Shown piece after piece: positions 6,305 through 13,117 of a stretch of 14,207 nucleotides of DNA. Under the pieces are notes generated by a model. The model ran no database searches. It had not been told where the DNA came from and was given only the letters and a program-made list of their open reading frames with translations. Positions within the stretch are counted from its first letter, which is position 1. The number at the start of each line of letters is the position of its first letter. Position numbers and translations under genes: made by a program. The stretch comes from Colimorpha sp045598945 (GTDB lineage: Bacteria > Bacteroidota > Bacteroidia > Bacteroidales > P3), in the NCBI GenBank assembly GCA_045598945.1, contig JAZRVD010000026.1:1-14207 (forward strand). Reading direction: 5' to 3'.

Positions 6305-7387
6305 TTATTTTACGATTTTCTCTTCCATAGCCTCGAGGACCTCTTCAGGAGTAGGTATCATGCCACCAAAACGGCCGAAGTGTTCGACAGGGATCTTACA
6401 TTCGACAGCGAGCTTGACATCTTCGATCATCTGGCCGGCGCTCATTTCAACGCAGAGCATGCCTTTAGCTGTCTTAGAGACTTCTTTGAGTTTCTGTGTT
6501 GGGAATGGGAAGAGGGTGATAAGACGGATAAGACCAAGTTTAAGACCTTTAGCTCTACCAATCTCCATAGCCTTCATGGCGATACGGGCAGAAGTGCCGT
6601 AGGCGACAAAGACGTAGTCGGCGTCTTCGCAGTTGATAGCCTCGTATTTAACTTCGTTGGCTTCCATCTCGCGATATTTGGCCTGAAGCTTGAGGTTGAA
6701 CTGCTCTTGACGAGCGGACTCGAGTTCGAGAGAGGTAACGATGTTATGACCGCGGGAAGCAGGCTTGCCCCAAGCAGCCCAAGGAGCATTTTTCTTGCGT
6801 TCTTCTTCAGTCCAACGAGGGATAGCGTCGCGAGTATAGCATTTTTCCATGCACTGGCCAATAGCGCCGTCGGTGAGGATCAACACAGGGATACGATATT
6901 TGAAGGCGATATCCCAAGCATCGAAGACGAAGTCGTACATTTCCTGAACGCTTGCAGGAGCAATGGTATAGAGTTGATAGTCGCCATGACCGCCACCTTT
7001 AACGCTCTGGAAATAGTCGCTCTGAGCTGGCTGGATAGTGCCAAGACCAGGGCCGCCGCGCATAGCGTTCATGATAACGCAAGGGATTTCAGCGCCGGCG
7101 AGGTAGGTTATACCTTCCTGCATAAGAGAGATTCCGGGTGAGGAAGAGGTGGTAGCGACTTTCTTACCAGTAGCAGCGCCGCCGTAGACCATGTTGATAG
7201 AAGCCAACTCGCTTTCAGCCTGTAAGACAACCATACCAGAGGTCTGCCAAGGCATCTGAGCCATAAGGGTTTCCATAACTTCCGACTGAGGGGTGATAGG
7301 ATAGCCGAAGTAGCCATCGGCACCGCTGGCAATCAACGCATGGGCAATAGCCTCATTGCCCTTCATAAGTTTCAGTTCTTTTGCCAT
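6305..7387 (-). CDS. korA: 2-oxoacid:ferredoxin oxidoreductase, alpha subunit (KorA/VorB type)
   Basis: This is the alpha subunit, which builds the pyrimidine-side pocket for TPP and much of the substrate site. The 360-residue protein shows YPITPQSE (29-36), the E-x-E region AESELASINMVYGGA (57-71), TSSSPGISLMQEG (80-92) and RGGPGLGT..PAQSD (110-124), all typical. I chose MAKELKLMKG as the start (ATG at 7387). The frame stays open to 7462, but that upstream part runs back into the delta gene and has no family resemblance. The start lies 20 bases after the delta stop. Automatic pipelines often call this protein VorB, 3-methyl-2-oxobutanoate dehydrogenase; KorA for 2-oxoglutarate is equally possible. 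The sequence alone does not settle the substrate. Confidence 0.93.
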   Translation of the reverse strand: MAKELKLMKGNEAIAHALIASGADGYFGYPITPQSEVMETLMAQMPWQTSGMVVLQAESELASINMVYGGAATGKKVATTSSSPGISLMQEGITYLAGAEIPCVIMNAMRGGPGLGTIQPAQSDYFQSVKGGGHGDYQLYTIAPASVQEMYDFVFDAWDIAFKYRIPVLILTDGAIGQCMEKCYTRDAIPRWTEEERKKNAPWAAWGKPASRGHNIVTSLELESARQEQFNLKLQAKYREMEANEVKYEAINCEDADYVFVAYGTSARIAMKAMEIGRAKGLKLGLIRLITLFPFPTQKLKEVSKTAKGMLCVEMSAGQMIEDVKLAVECKIPVEHFGRFGGMIPTPEEVLEAMEEKIVK

Positions 7388-7407
7388 ATTATCTGTTTTT
7401 TTCTTGT

Positions 7408-7626
7408 TTAACATTTTACCTTGTAAACGGAGATCACGCCATCTGGGCAGACCATAGCACAACTTGCGCAGCCAATGCAGCCTTCACCCACTGGCTCGCT
7501 GTAGTTGTAGCCTTTACCGTTAACCTTTTTCGAGATCTCGATAACGTGCATAGGGCACGCCTCAACGCATACGCCGCAGCCTTTGCAGCGTTCAGTCTCG
7601 ACAACAATTTGTCCTTTAAATGCCAT
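7408..7626 (-). CDS. korD: 2-oxoacid:ferredoxin oxidoreductase, delta subunit (2x[4Fe-4S] ferredoxin)
   Basis: This small ferredoxin subunit relays electrons from the TPP site to external ferredoxin. It has 72 residues with two clean cluster motifs: C14-x2-C17-x2-C20-x3-C24-P and C50-x2-C53-x2-C56-x3-C60-P. It is the first gene of the operon; the order delta, alpha, beta, gamma is that of KorDABC/VorDABC sets in anaerobes. The likely promoter at 7793-7824 gives a leader of about 160 bases. Confidence 0.93.
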   Translation of the reverse strand: MAFKGQIVVETERCKGCGVCVEACPMHVIEISKKVNGKGYNYSEPVGEGCIGCASCAMVCPDGVISVYKVKC

Positions 7627-7792
7627 AATAAAAAAGAATTTTATGTTAATTTATATAATTGTCTTAAAAGTATGTATGCCTTGCCATCAAAAAGAAGAGC
7701 GGACGTCATCAAACGTATAACTTTCATTCATTATATTTTGATGTCGTTTAGAAGAAATATAGGACGCAAAAAACTAATGTTCCAACGAAATG

Positions 7793-7824
7793 CAAAGGTA
7801 ACGTTATTTTTTTGATTTGCCAAA
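7793..7824 (-). promoter_or_regulatory. Promoter of the korDABC operon
   Basis: On the - strand TACCTTTG (7800 down to 7793, followed by CA) is a full -7 match, and TTTG (7824 down to 7821) lies exactly 20 bases upstream as the -33 element. This is the best-formed promoter in the window. It gives a transcript start near 7786. Confidence 0.75.
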
Positions 7825-7850
7825 AAAAGGTAACGATATTTTTTTGATTT
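7794..7850. repeat. Near-perfect 25-bp direct repeat, 32-bp period, over the kor promoter
   Basis: 7794-7818 and 7826-7850 are both 25 bases starting AAAGGTAACG and ending TTTTTTGATTT. They differ at one position (T versus A after the second CG). The first copy contains most of the -7 box; the second lies upstream of the -33 box and lacks the C needed for a full -7 match. Either a duplicated promoter or a pair of regulator sites three helical turns apart would explain it. Confidence 0.7.
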
Positions 7851-7894
7851 TATAGAAATGCAATAAAAAATGTTTTAGTGTTACAAAAAAATAG

Positions 7895-7902
7895 TACTTT
7901 TG
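7895..7902 (+). promoter_or_regulatory. Promoter -7 box for the DUF1573 gene
   Basis: TACTTTTG, followed by CAAATC, is a full TAnnTTTG match 68 bases upstream of the start at 7970. A clear -33 TTG is lacking at the expected position (TGTTTTAG at 7871). Confidence 0.6.
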
Positions 7903-7969
7903 CAAATCGAATTGGATAGCAAAAAACATATAAAGCCAAAGAAATAAACTTTTATAAAACGTATCTGTT

Positions 7970-8398
7970 ATGAAGAAACTGTTTTTATTAGCCCTTTGCA
8001 CCATCTTTGCCATGGGTTTTGCAATGGCACAGGACACCCCCGCACAACAGCAGGAAAACATTGATGGTCCGAAGATTGTCTTCACCTCTCTTGAGCACAA
8101 CTACGGCACAATACAGAAGGGTGCTGACGGCAACTGCGAGTTTGAGTTCACCAACGCAGGCAACGAGCCATTGATACTCTCAAATGTACGCGCCTCTTGC
8201 GGATGCACCACGCCATCATGGACACAGAAGCCAGTGATGCCGGGGCAGAAAGGCTCTATCAAGGTGCGTTACAACACCAACAACGTAGGCGGTTTCAACA
8301 AGACCGTTACAGTGCAGAGCAATGCCGTAGACAATCCACGCGTTGTGTTGAAGATAAAAGGCAATGTTGTTGCTCCCGAGAACAATGAACAGCACTAA
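7970..8398 (+). CDS. Exported DUF1573 domain protein
   Basis: This 142-residue protein has a classical signal peptide (MKKLFLLALC, hydrophobic core, likely cut after AMA at residue 20) and then one DUF1573 domain (about 34-134). Typical marks are YGTIQKG, FEFTNAGNEPLIL, the ASCGCTTPSW loop with C77 and C79, and PGQKGSIKVRYNT. DUF1573 is an immunoglobulin-like beta-sandwich common in Bacteroidetes as single-domain exported proteins; I know of no established activity. The signal peptide is type I, with no lipobox, so I infer a periplasmic location. It has its own promoter and is divergent from the kor operon. Two hairpins follow the stop. Confidence 0.88.
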   Translation: MKKLFLLALCTIFAMGFAMAQDTPAQQQENIDGPKIVFTSLEHNYGTIQKGADGNCEFEFTNAGNEPLILSNVRASCGCTTPSWTQKPVMPGQKGSIKVRYNTNNVGGFNKTVTVQSNAVDNPRVVLKIKGNVVAPENNEQH

Positions 8399-8423
8399 GC
8401 CTTTGATATAAGGAAAATCATGG

Positions 8424-8453
8424 TGCCATCGGTGGCCCTTGCTGCCGATGGCA
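8424..8453 (+). terminator. Hairpin after the DUF1573 gene
   Basis: TGCCATCGG (8424-8432) pairs exactly with CCGATGGCA (8445-8453). The bases after it are T-rich but not a pure T run, so it may be a weak terminator or an mRNA-stabilising 3' hairpin. Confidence 0.5.
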
Positions 8454-8471
8454 TTATCATTATTTATTAAT

Positions 8472-8495
8472 AGCAGAACCTACGGTCTGCTTTTT
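8472..8495 (+). terminator. Rho-independent terminator upstream of the aminotransferase
   Basis: AGCAGA, a bulged A and CC pair with GGTCTGCT across a TAC loop, followed by a run of T to 8495. It is 31 bases before the aminotransferase start, and no -7 promoter match lies between. The aminotransferase promoter is therefore not visible, or the hairpin is read through. Confidence 0.65.
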
Positions 8496-8526
8496 GTCAT
8501 TTACACAAATTTATTAAATCAATAAC

Positions 8527-9723
8527 ATGCCACAAATTTCAAAAAAAGGCTACGAACTGCCACAGTCCGCAATCCGCAAGCTTGTGCCATTCTCTGATGA
8601 GGCAAAATCACGCGGAGTACATGTCTATCACCTCAACATCGGCCAGCCCGACATCGAGACCCCCAAAGGAGCCTTGAACACCTTGTCCAACACCGAAGTA
8701 AAGGTTCTCGCCTACAGCCACAGTGCCGGCAACCTTTCCTACCGCAAGAAGCTGTGCGAATACTACGAGCGTCACGACATACACATCACGCCAGAGCAGA
8801 TAATCGTTACCACTGGCGGCAGCGAGGCCTTGCAGTTTGCCTTTACCGTATGCTTGAATCCAGGCGACGAGATACTGATTCCAGAGCCCTACTACACCAA
8901 CTACAACACGTTTGCCAAGTTGTGCGACGCCACCATCAAGACAATACCCAGCGACATAAAGAGCGGTTTCGCCCTGCCACCCATCGAGGAGTTTGAAAAG
9001 GCCATCACGCCAAAGACCCGTGCAATAATGATCTGCAACCCCAACAACCCAACGGGCTACCTCTACACCAAAGAGGAGTTGCTGAAAGTTGCCGAGATAG
9101 TAAAGAAGCACGACCTCTTCCTGTTTGCCGACGAGGTATACCGCGAGTTCTGCTACGACGGCAACGAGCATTTCAGCGTCATGCAGCTTGAAGGCTTGGA
9201 GAAGAACGTTGTGCTGTTCGACTCAGTGTCGAAGCGTTACAGTGCATGCGGTGCCCGTATAGGCTGCATGATAACCAAAAACGAAGAGGTGTACAGCATA
9301 GCCATGCGTCTTGCCCAGGCACGCCTCTCTCCCCCAAGCTTTGGTCAGATTTTTGGCGAGGCCGCCGTCGACACCCCACAAGAGTATTTCGACGCTGTAG
9401 CAAAAGAGTATGTAGCACGCCGCAACGTTATCGTTGAGGGCATCAACAAGATACCCGGCTGCTTCTGCCCCAACCCCAAGGGTGCATTCTACACCGTGGT
9501 AGAGTTGCCTGTTGACGACAGCGACAAGTTCTGCAAATGGTTGCTCACCGACTTCAACTACAACAACGAGACCGTGATGATGGCACCTGCCACCGGTTTC
9601 TATGTCAATCCCGAAGACGGACGCCGTCAGGCTCGTATAACCTACTGCCTTTGCATAGAGGATCTGAAACATGCAGTAAAATGTCTTGAAGAGGCATTGA
9701 AGGTATATCCAGGCCGCATCTAA
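8527..9723 (+). CDS. PLP-dependent class I/II aminotransferase
   Basis: This 398-residue fold-type I aminotransferase is of the aspartate aminotransferase superfamily. Visible motifs: TTGGSEALQF for phosphate/cofactor contact; NPNNPTG (171-177) with the Asn that contacts the PLP ring; DEVY (202-205) with the Asp that pairs with the ring nitrogen and the Tyr; SVSKRYSACGARIG with Lys236 as the Schiff-base lysine; and R370 in RQARITY as the likely substrate alpha-carboxylate arginine. Full-length and apparently intact. It transfers an amino group between an amino acid and a 2-oxoacid; the pair cannot be named from sequence (aspartate/2-oxoglutarate is the default guess). A strong terminator follows at 9741, so it is monocistronic or the last gene of its unit. 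Confidence 0.93.
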   Translation: MPQISKKGYELPQSAIRKLVPFSDEAKSRGVHVYHLNIGQPDIETPKGALNTLSNTEVKVLAYSHSAGNLSYRKKLCEYYERHDIHITPEQIIVTTGGSEALQFAFTVCLNPGDEILIPEPYYTNYNTFAKLCDATIKTIPSDIKSGFALPPIEEFEKAITPKTRAIMICNPNNPTGYLYTKEELLKVAEIVKKHDLFLFADEVYREFCYDGNEHFSVMQLEGLEKNVVLFDSVSKRYSACGARIGCMITKNEEVYSIAMRLAQARLSPPSFGQIFGEAAVDTPQEYFDAVAKEYVARRNVIVEGINKIPGCFCPNPKGAFYTVVELPVDDSDKFCKWLLTDFNYNNETVMMAPATGFYVNPEDGRRQARITYCLCIEDLKHAVKCLEEALKVYPGRI

Positions 9724-9740
9724 TTGACAAAACATAATTC

Positions 9741-9794
9741 AACGCAGAGTTTGTTGTTGCACCGAGTGTGCTTGCGAACTCTGCGTTTTTTTTT
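9741..9794 (+). terminator. Rho-independent terminator after the aminotransferase
   Basis: AACGCAGAGTT (9741-9751) pairs exactly with AACTCTGCGTT (9777-9787), with a 25-base loop and a run of nine T (9786-9794). It lies 17 bases after the stop codon and just before the 9-bp array. Confidence 0.9.
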
Positions 9795-9797
9795 AGA

Positions 9798-9959
9798 ATG
9801 GGGGTGAGGACGGAAATAACGGAAGTAACGAAAGTAACGGAAATAACGGGAATAACGGAAATAACGGGAATAACGAAAATAACGGAAATAACGGAAATAA
9901 CGGAAATAACGAAAGTAACGAAAAACTTTCAGAAAACAATTAACAACACATCACTATGA
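9798..9959 (+). other. Small repeat-encoded open frame, possible leader peptide of the Gre-like gene
   Basis: From ATG at 9798 a 53-codon frame crosses the 9-bp array, reads as Thr-Glu-Ile type triplets, and ends at TGA 9957-9959. That TGA overlaps the ATG at 9956 as ATGA. The overlap would allow translational coupling. Against it being a gene: it begins four bases after a terminator T-run, no promoter or ribosome site is visible, and a 9-bp repeat without stops is open in this frame by construction. I list it as a possibility only. Confidence 0.25.
9812..9919 (+). repeat. Twelve tandem 9-bp repeats (consensus GGAAATAAC)
   Basis: The array is exactly 108 bases: twelve units without a break. 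Units 1, 4, 6, 9, 10 and 11 are GGAAATAAC; the others are one- or two-base variants (GGAAGTAAC, GAAAGTAAC, GGGAATAAC, GAAAATAAC). All changes are purine-to-purine at positions 2, 3 or 5, and TAAC is invariant. The array lies between a terminator and the start of the Gre-like gene at 9956, so it is upstream or leader DNA of that gene. A unit of three codons keeps a frame open across it (TEI/TEV/TGI/TKI repeats). Confidence 0.95.
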
Positions 9960-10408
9960 CGAGCGAGGAGAAACGCCAACAGGTTATAGATGCCTGCATA
10001 GCACACCATCAGCACATAGCCGATGTTGCAAAGCAAGAGATGGACTCGGCACAACAGCAGAGCAACGACTACGGTGCCAATGTAGACCGCTACGACGCAT
10101 ACCGCACCAAGCTGATGCGCCAGCGCGACATGTATGCCAAGCAGTATTCCAACGCATTAGCGGCGATACGAGTACTTGGCGACTTGAAGCGACAAGCCAT
10201 CACTGCCACTGTGCAGCATGGGTCGATAGTGATAACGCCTGCCATGTCGTTTTTCCTAAGCATAGGGGCAGGCAAGTTTATGGTAGGCGACAAAGCATTT
10301 TACGCCGTCAGTGCCCAGACACCCATCTATCTTGCCCTGAAAGGCAAGGAGGTTGGCGACAGCGTGATAATAAATGGAAAAGGCATCGCCATACAAGAGA
10401 TATATTAG
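9956..10408 (+). CDS. GreA/GreB C-terminal-domain-like protein
   Basis: The 150-residue product has a helical, Gln/Asp-rich N-terminal half (1-76, probably coiled coil) and a beta-rich C-terminal half (about 85-150: SIVITPAMSFFLSIGAG, FYAVSAQTPIYLALKGKEVGDSVIINGKGIAIQEI). The second half has the GDS and final-strand pattern of the FKBP-like domain of transcript-cleavage factors. Bacteroidetes carry a family of this length, sometimes mislabelled 3-oxoacyl-ACP synthase. The acidic tip that GreA uses for RNA cleavage is not obvious; NVDRYDAYR is the nearest candidate. I infer an RNA-polymerase-interacting cytoplasmic protein and would not claim cleavage activity. The ATG is preceded by A-rich DNA and the 9-bp array; its 3' codons form half of a terminator stem for the opposite strand. 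Confidence 0.65.
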   Translation: MTSEEKRQQVIDACIAHHQHIADVAKQEMDSAQQQSNDYGANVDRYDAYRTKLMRQRDMYAKQYSNALAAIRVLGDLKRQAITATVQHGSIVITPAMSFFLSIGAGKFMVGDKAFYAVSAQTPIYLALKGKEVGDSVIINGKGIAIQEIY

Positions 10409-10417
10409 CGATGCCTT
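10377..10417 (-). terminator. Terminator for the GH97 gene, inside the 3' end of the Gre-like gene
   Basis: AAGGCATCGC (10380-10389) and GCGATGCCTT (10408-10417) form a perfect 10-bp stem with an 18-base loop. Read on the - strand it is followed by TTTT (10380-10377), so it suits GH97, whose stop is at 10426. Its left arm lies inside the last codons of the convergent + gene. Confidence 0.65.
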
Positions 10418-10425
10418 GTGGCGTA

Positions 10426-12417
10426 TTATTCCAGACGCATGGCGAAGCCACCGCCTGGAGCCATGTGTATATTAACCACAAGCGACGTGTCGCCGCTCAT
10501 CTTGATTTGTGAGAAGTCGGAAGCGCGCCTGTCGGCATTGATGCCATCGGTAAACAGAACAATAGAACAGTCCTTGTTGTTGAGGTTGAGGGAAGAGAGC
10601 TGAACGTCAATATCGCGTGGTTGCCAGTTGTTGATACCGCCGATATACCATACGTCGCCCTTGCGGCGAGCTGTAACGACATATTCGCCGATAGTGCCTT
10701 GCAGGACTACTGTCTCGTCCCACACGGTGGGTATAGAGGCTATGAAGCGAGTGCAAGCCTCCTCGCGACGGTAGTTAGTAGGCGAGTCGCAGAGCATGCA
10801 GAGCGGCGAAGAGAATACCATATACATGCCAAGCTGATGGCAGCGCGTGCCTTGGCTCATAGGCTCGGTAAAGCAGGGGTAGTAGTTGCGGCGCGTAGCG
10901 TTGCGCATAGCGCCCTGAGTGTAGTCCATAGGGCCGGAGAGCTGACGGATAAAAGGGAGCTGTACATCGTATAGCACCTGGTCGCGGTCCTTGCCGCACC
11001 ACTTCATCTGCTCGAGACCCGACACGCCTTCGAAATTCAGCACGTTAGGATAAGTGCGACTGAGACCCGCAGGCTTGAAAGCGCCATGGAAGTCGACCAA
11101 CAGATGATACTTGGCACAGCATGCGGCGGCACGATAGTAGAAATCAGCCATAAGCTGGTCGTCGCGGTCCATAAAGTCAATCTTGAAGCCCTTGACACCC
11201 ATCTCGGCGTAGTGCTGGCACACATGCTCCATGTCGCGTTCAAAGGCATAAAAGCCAGCCCATAGGATGATGCCCACGCCTTTTTTAGCAGCGTAGTCCA
11301 CCAGCATCTTGATGTCAATCTCTGGCACCACCTGCATAAGGTCGGCAGTGTTGAGGACCGTCCAGCCCTCATCGAGAATGACATACTCTATGCCGTAATC
11401 GGCGGCGAAGTCGATATAATGGATATAGGTGTCGTTGTTGATGCCAGCACGGAAATCGACCTGCTCTATATTCCAGTCGTTCCACCAGTCCCAAGCCACC
11501 TTGCCTGGCTTAATCCAATCGATATTGTCGACCCTGCAAGGAGCGCCGAGCAGATAGCTCATATTGTTTTCGGCGAGGTGTTTGTCGCTGTCGGCAATCA
11601 TCAGCATGCGCCATGGCAACGTGCGTTTGCCATATATGCGAGCAATACAGTCGAGACGGCTGTCTATTTCCAGTTGCAGGTTGCGATAGCCGCCTTGATG
11701 AGTAGCATTGGGATATTGAGCGAAGACGGCATGCAAGCCCTTGCCATTGTTAACGAGGTACATGCCGGGGTAGTTTTCGAGATGGCTCTCGGAGATAGCG
11801 AAACGGACGCCCTCATCGGCATAGCCCGCAATAGGCAGAAACGAGAGCCTGCGGCTGTCGAGTTGCGAGACAGGCAAAGTGGTATAGATATTCTCGAAGG
11901 AATTGATAAACTGCATCTCAGGGCGAGTGGAGTCGAAATCCAAGACGTATGGCGTGGAGAGCGTATAGTCTTTTGCAAAATTGTATTCCACCACCTCGTT
12001 TTTGATGTCGAAGCTCTTGTCGCTGTCGACAACAAAGCGATAAGCCACGCCTTCGTCGTAGGCACGGAAAACAATGCTAAACCCCTCTTTATACTTCATT
12101 GCAAGCTCGTTGAAATGGTCGCGCATAGAGGATTGATGGGTAAAGGGCGAAGCGACAAGATAGTCGCGCGAGGAGCGCTTGACATCTGGCAGCGAGCAGC
12201 CCCTACCCCACACCACGTTGTCGGTGCGAAGGATAGCTATAGGCGAGTTCAAGAGCAGCGGCTTGGCATTGTAGTCGACGCTATAAGAGATTTCATCGCC
12301 AACATTTATCGTCGCCACTATCTTGCCGTTGGGCGAAGCCAGCGTGTACGACTTGACCTTAGCTGCAATACTCGACAGGCATAAGGCAAAAGAGAGAAAA
12401 AATAAGAAACGTTTCAT
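10426..12417 (-). CDS. Glycoside hydrolase family 97, retaining alpha-galactosidase type
   Basis: This 663-residue enzyme has a signal peptide (MKRFLFFLSFALCLSSIAA) and so should act in the periplasm. Order: N-terminal beta-sandwich (about 25-285), then a TIM-barrel with VAWDWWNDW (307-315), YVILDEGW (345-352), FKIDFMDRDDQ (411-421), LLVDFHGAFKPAG (439-451) and NFEGVSGLEQMKW (461-473). GH97 has two branches: inverting alpha-glucosidases such as SusB, and retaining alpha-galactosidases such as the Bacteroides enzyme BtGH97b, whose nucleophile and acid/base are Asp415 and Glu470. Asp414 and Glu469 here fall at matching positions, and the length matches too, so I infer a retaining exo-alpha-galactosidase. 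The start codon overlaps the HAD phosphatase stop (ATGA). No SusC/SusD pair or regulator is nearby, so it is not in an obvious polysaccharide locus. Confidence 0.92.
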   Translation of the reverse strand: MKRFLFFLSFALCLSSIAAKVKSYTLASPNGKIVATINVGDEISYSVDYNAKPLLLNSPIAILRTDNVVWGRGCSLPDVKRSSRDYLVASPFTHQSSMRDHFNELAMKYKEGFSIVFRAYDEGVAYRFVVDSDKSFDIKNEVVEYNFAKDYTLSTPYVLDFDSTRPEMQFINSFENIYTTLPVSQLDSRRLSFLPIAGYADEGVRFAISESHLENYPGMYLVNNGKGLHAVFAQYPNATHQGGYRNLQLEIDSRLDCIARIYGKRTLPWRMLMIADSDKHLAENNMSYLLGAPCRVDNIDWIKPGKVAWDWWNDWNIEQVDFRAGINNDTYIHYIDFAADYGIEYVILDEGWTVLNTADLMQVVPEIDIKMLVDYAAKKGVGIILWAGFYAFERDMEHVCQHYAEMGVKGFKIDFMDRDDQLMADFYYRAAACCAKYHLLVDFHGAFKPAGLSRTYPNVLNFEGVSGLEQMKWCGKDRDQVLYDVQLPFIRQLSGPMDYTQGAMRNATRRNYYPCFTEPMSQGTRCHQLGMYMVFSSPLCMLCDSPTNYRREEACTRFIASIPTVWDETVVLQGTIGEYVVTARRKGDVWYIGGINNWQPRDIDVQLSSLNLNNKDCSIVLFTDGINADRRASDFSQIKMSGDTSLVVNIHMAPGGGFAMRLE

Positions 12418-13103
12418 TGTATAATAGAAATATCAGGTTTAAGGATACCGTTATCGTCGAAGAGGTCGCAGATATCGCTTTCTGTAAGATGATGAGCCAT
12501 GAGACCGGCACGGCAGGCGGCCTGTGCATTGACGGCAATGTCGTCGACAAAGAGAGTCTCGTCGGCGACGAGGTTGTTGGCTTTCAAGATATACTGGAAG
12601 CCCTCAACAGATGGTTTCTTGGTATGGAGGAAATGAGAAAAATACGCCTTTTCAAAACATACATCGAAGATGTTGAAACCGTACTCAGCACATAGTTCGC
12701 GCATAAAGTAGGTATAGCAAATCTCGTTGGTATTGCTGAAAAGGAATGTGCGGTAGGTAGGACGGTAGCGAGGCAAGTAGATATTGTTGTCGAGGATAGC
12801 CAAGCCGCGCAGCTTCATCAGCAGCTGCACACGCCGACGCGGCACGCCAATCATCACAGCATTGATAGCCCAGTCTATCTGCTCGTCGGAAAGATTGACA
12901 CGCGCCTTGCGGCGGATATAGCTGCGGAAGTCCGGCACCGACATCTTGCCCACCTCCAAGAGGTTCATCTCCTCGGTCTGCGCCATCTTGGAATAGAAAG
13001 CCGCCATAGTAGAGGCGCCAAGCTGCAAAAATGCGTCGTTGACATTCTCGTATCTTACATCATAGATGACGCCGCCAAAGTCGAAAATAATATTTTTTAT
13101 CAT
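12414..13103 (-). CDS. HAD-family phosphatase, YihX-like
   Basis: This 229-residue cytoplasmic HAD hydrolase has motif I D8-F-G-G-V (nucleophile Asp8; Gly10 in the place of the second Asp, as in the YihX-type DxG variants), motif II S123 in FLFSNTNE, motif III K163 in TKKPSVEGF and motif IV D187/D188 in LFVDD. An alpha-helical cap lies between about residues 20 and 100. I chose MIKNIIFDFGG at 13103 as start; the frame stays open to 13322, but that part lies inside hutU in another frame and has no HAD content. YihX acts on alpha-glucose-1-phosphate; the substrate here is unknown. The gene overlaps GH97 by 4 bp and starts about 15 bases after the hutU terminator, so its promoter is not evident. 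Confidence 0.88.
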   Translation of the reverse strand: MIKNIIFDFGGVIYDVRYENVNDAFLQLGASTMAAFYSKMAQTEEMNLLEVGKMSVPDFRSYIRRKARVNLSDEQIDWAINAVMIGVPRRRVQLLMKLRGLAILDNNIYLPRYRPTYRTFLFSNTNEICYTYFMRELCAEYGFNIFDVCFEKAYFSHFLHTKKPSVEGFQYILKANNLVADETLFVDDIAVNAQAACRAGLMAHHLTESDICDLFDDNGILKPDISIIQ

Positions 13104-13117
13104 CAACAGAAGTTTAA

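Larger units (their letters stand above)
7627..7969. other. Divergent intergenic region between korD and the DUF1573 gene
   Basis: This 343-bp AT-rich region has promoters firing in both directions, a 32-bp-period direct repeat over the korD promoter, and an imperfect inverted repeat in the korD leader (7702-7713 with 7737-7747: seven pairs, one mismatch, then about four more, loop of 23). I see no small gene or recognisable riboswitch in it. Confidence 0.6.

Noticed and set aside
5681..7141. 486-codon open frame on the + strand
   Set aside because: It lies antisense to korB and korA, which have complete catalytic motifs. Its translation shows no domain, and it spans the gap between two real genes.
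7388..7462. Upstream extension of the korA frame
   Set aside because: It runs into the end of korD, adds 25 residues unlike the family, and the ATG at 7387 gives the usual N-terminus.
9812..9919. CRISPR array
   Set aside because: The units are 9 bp and directly adjacent with no spacers, so this is a simple tandem array.
11419..12384. 321-codon open frame on the + strand
   Set aside because: It is antisense to GH97 within its conserved region; it is a by-product of codon bias in that gene.
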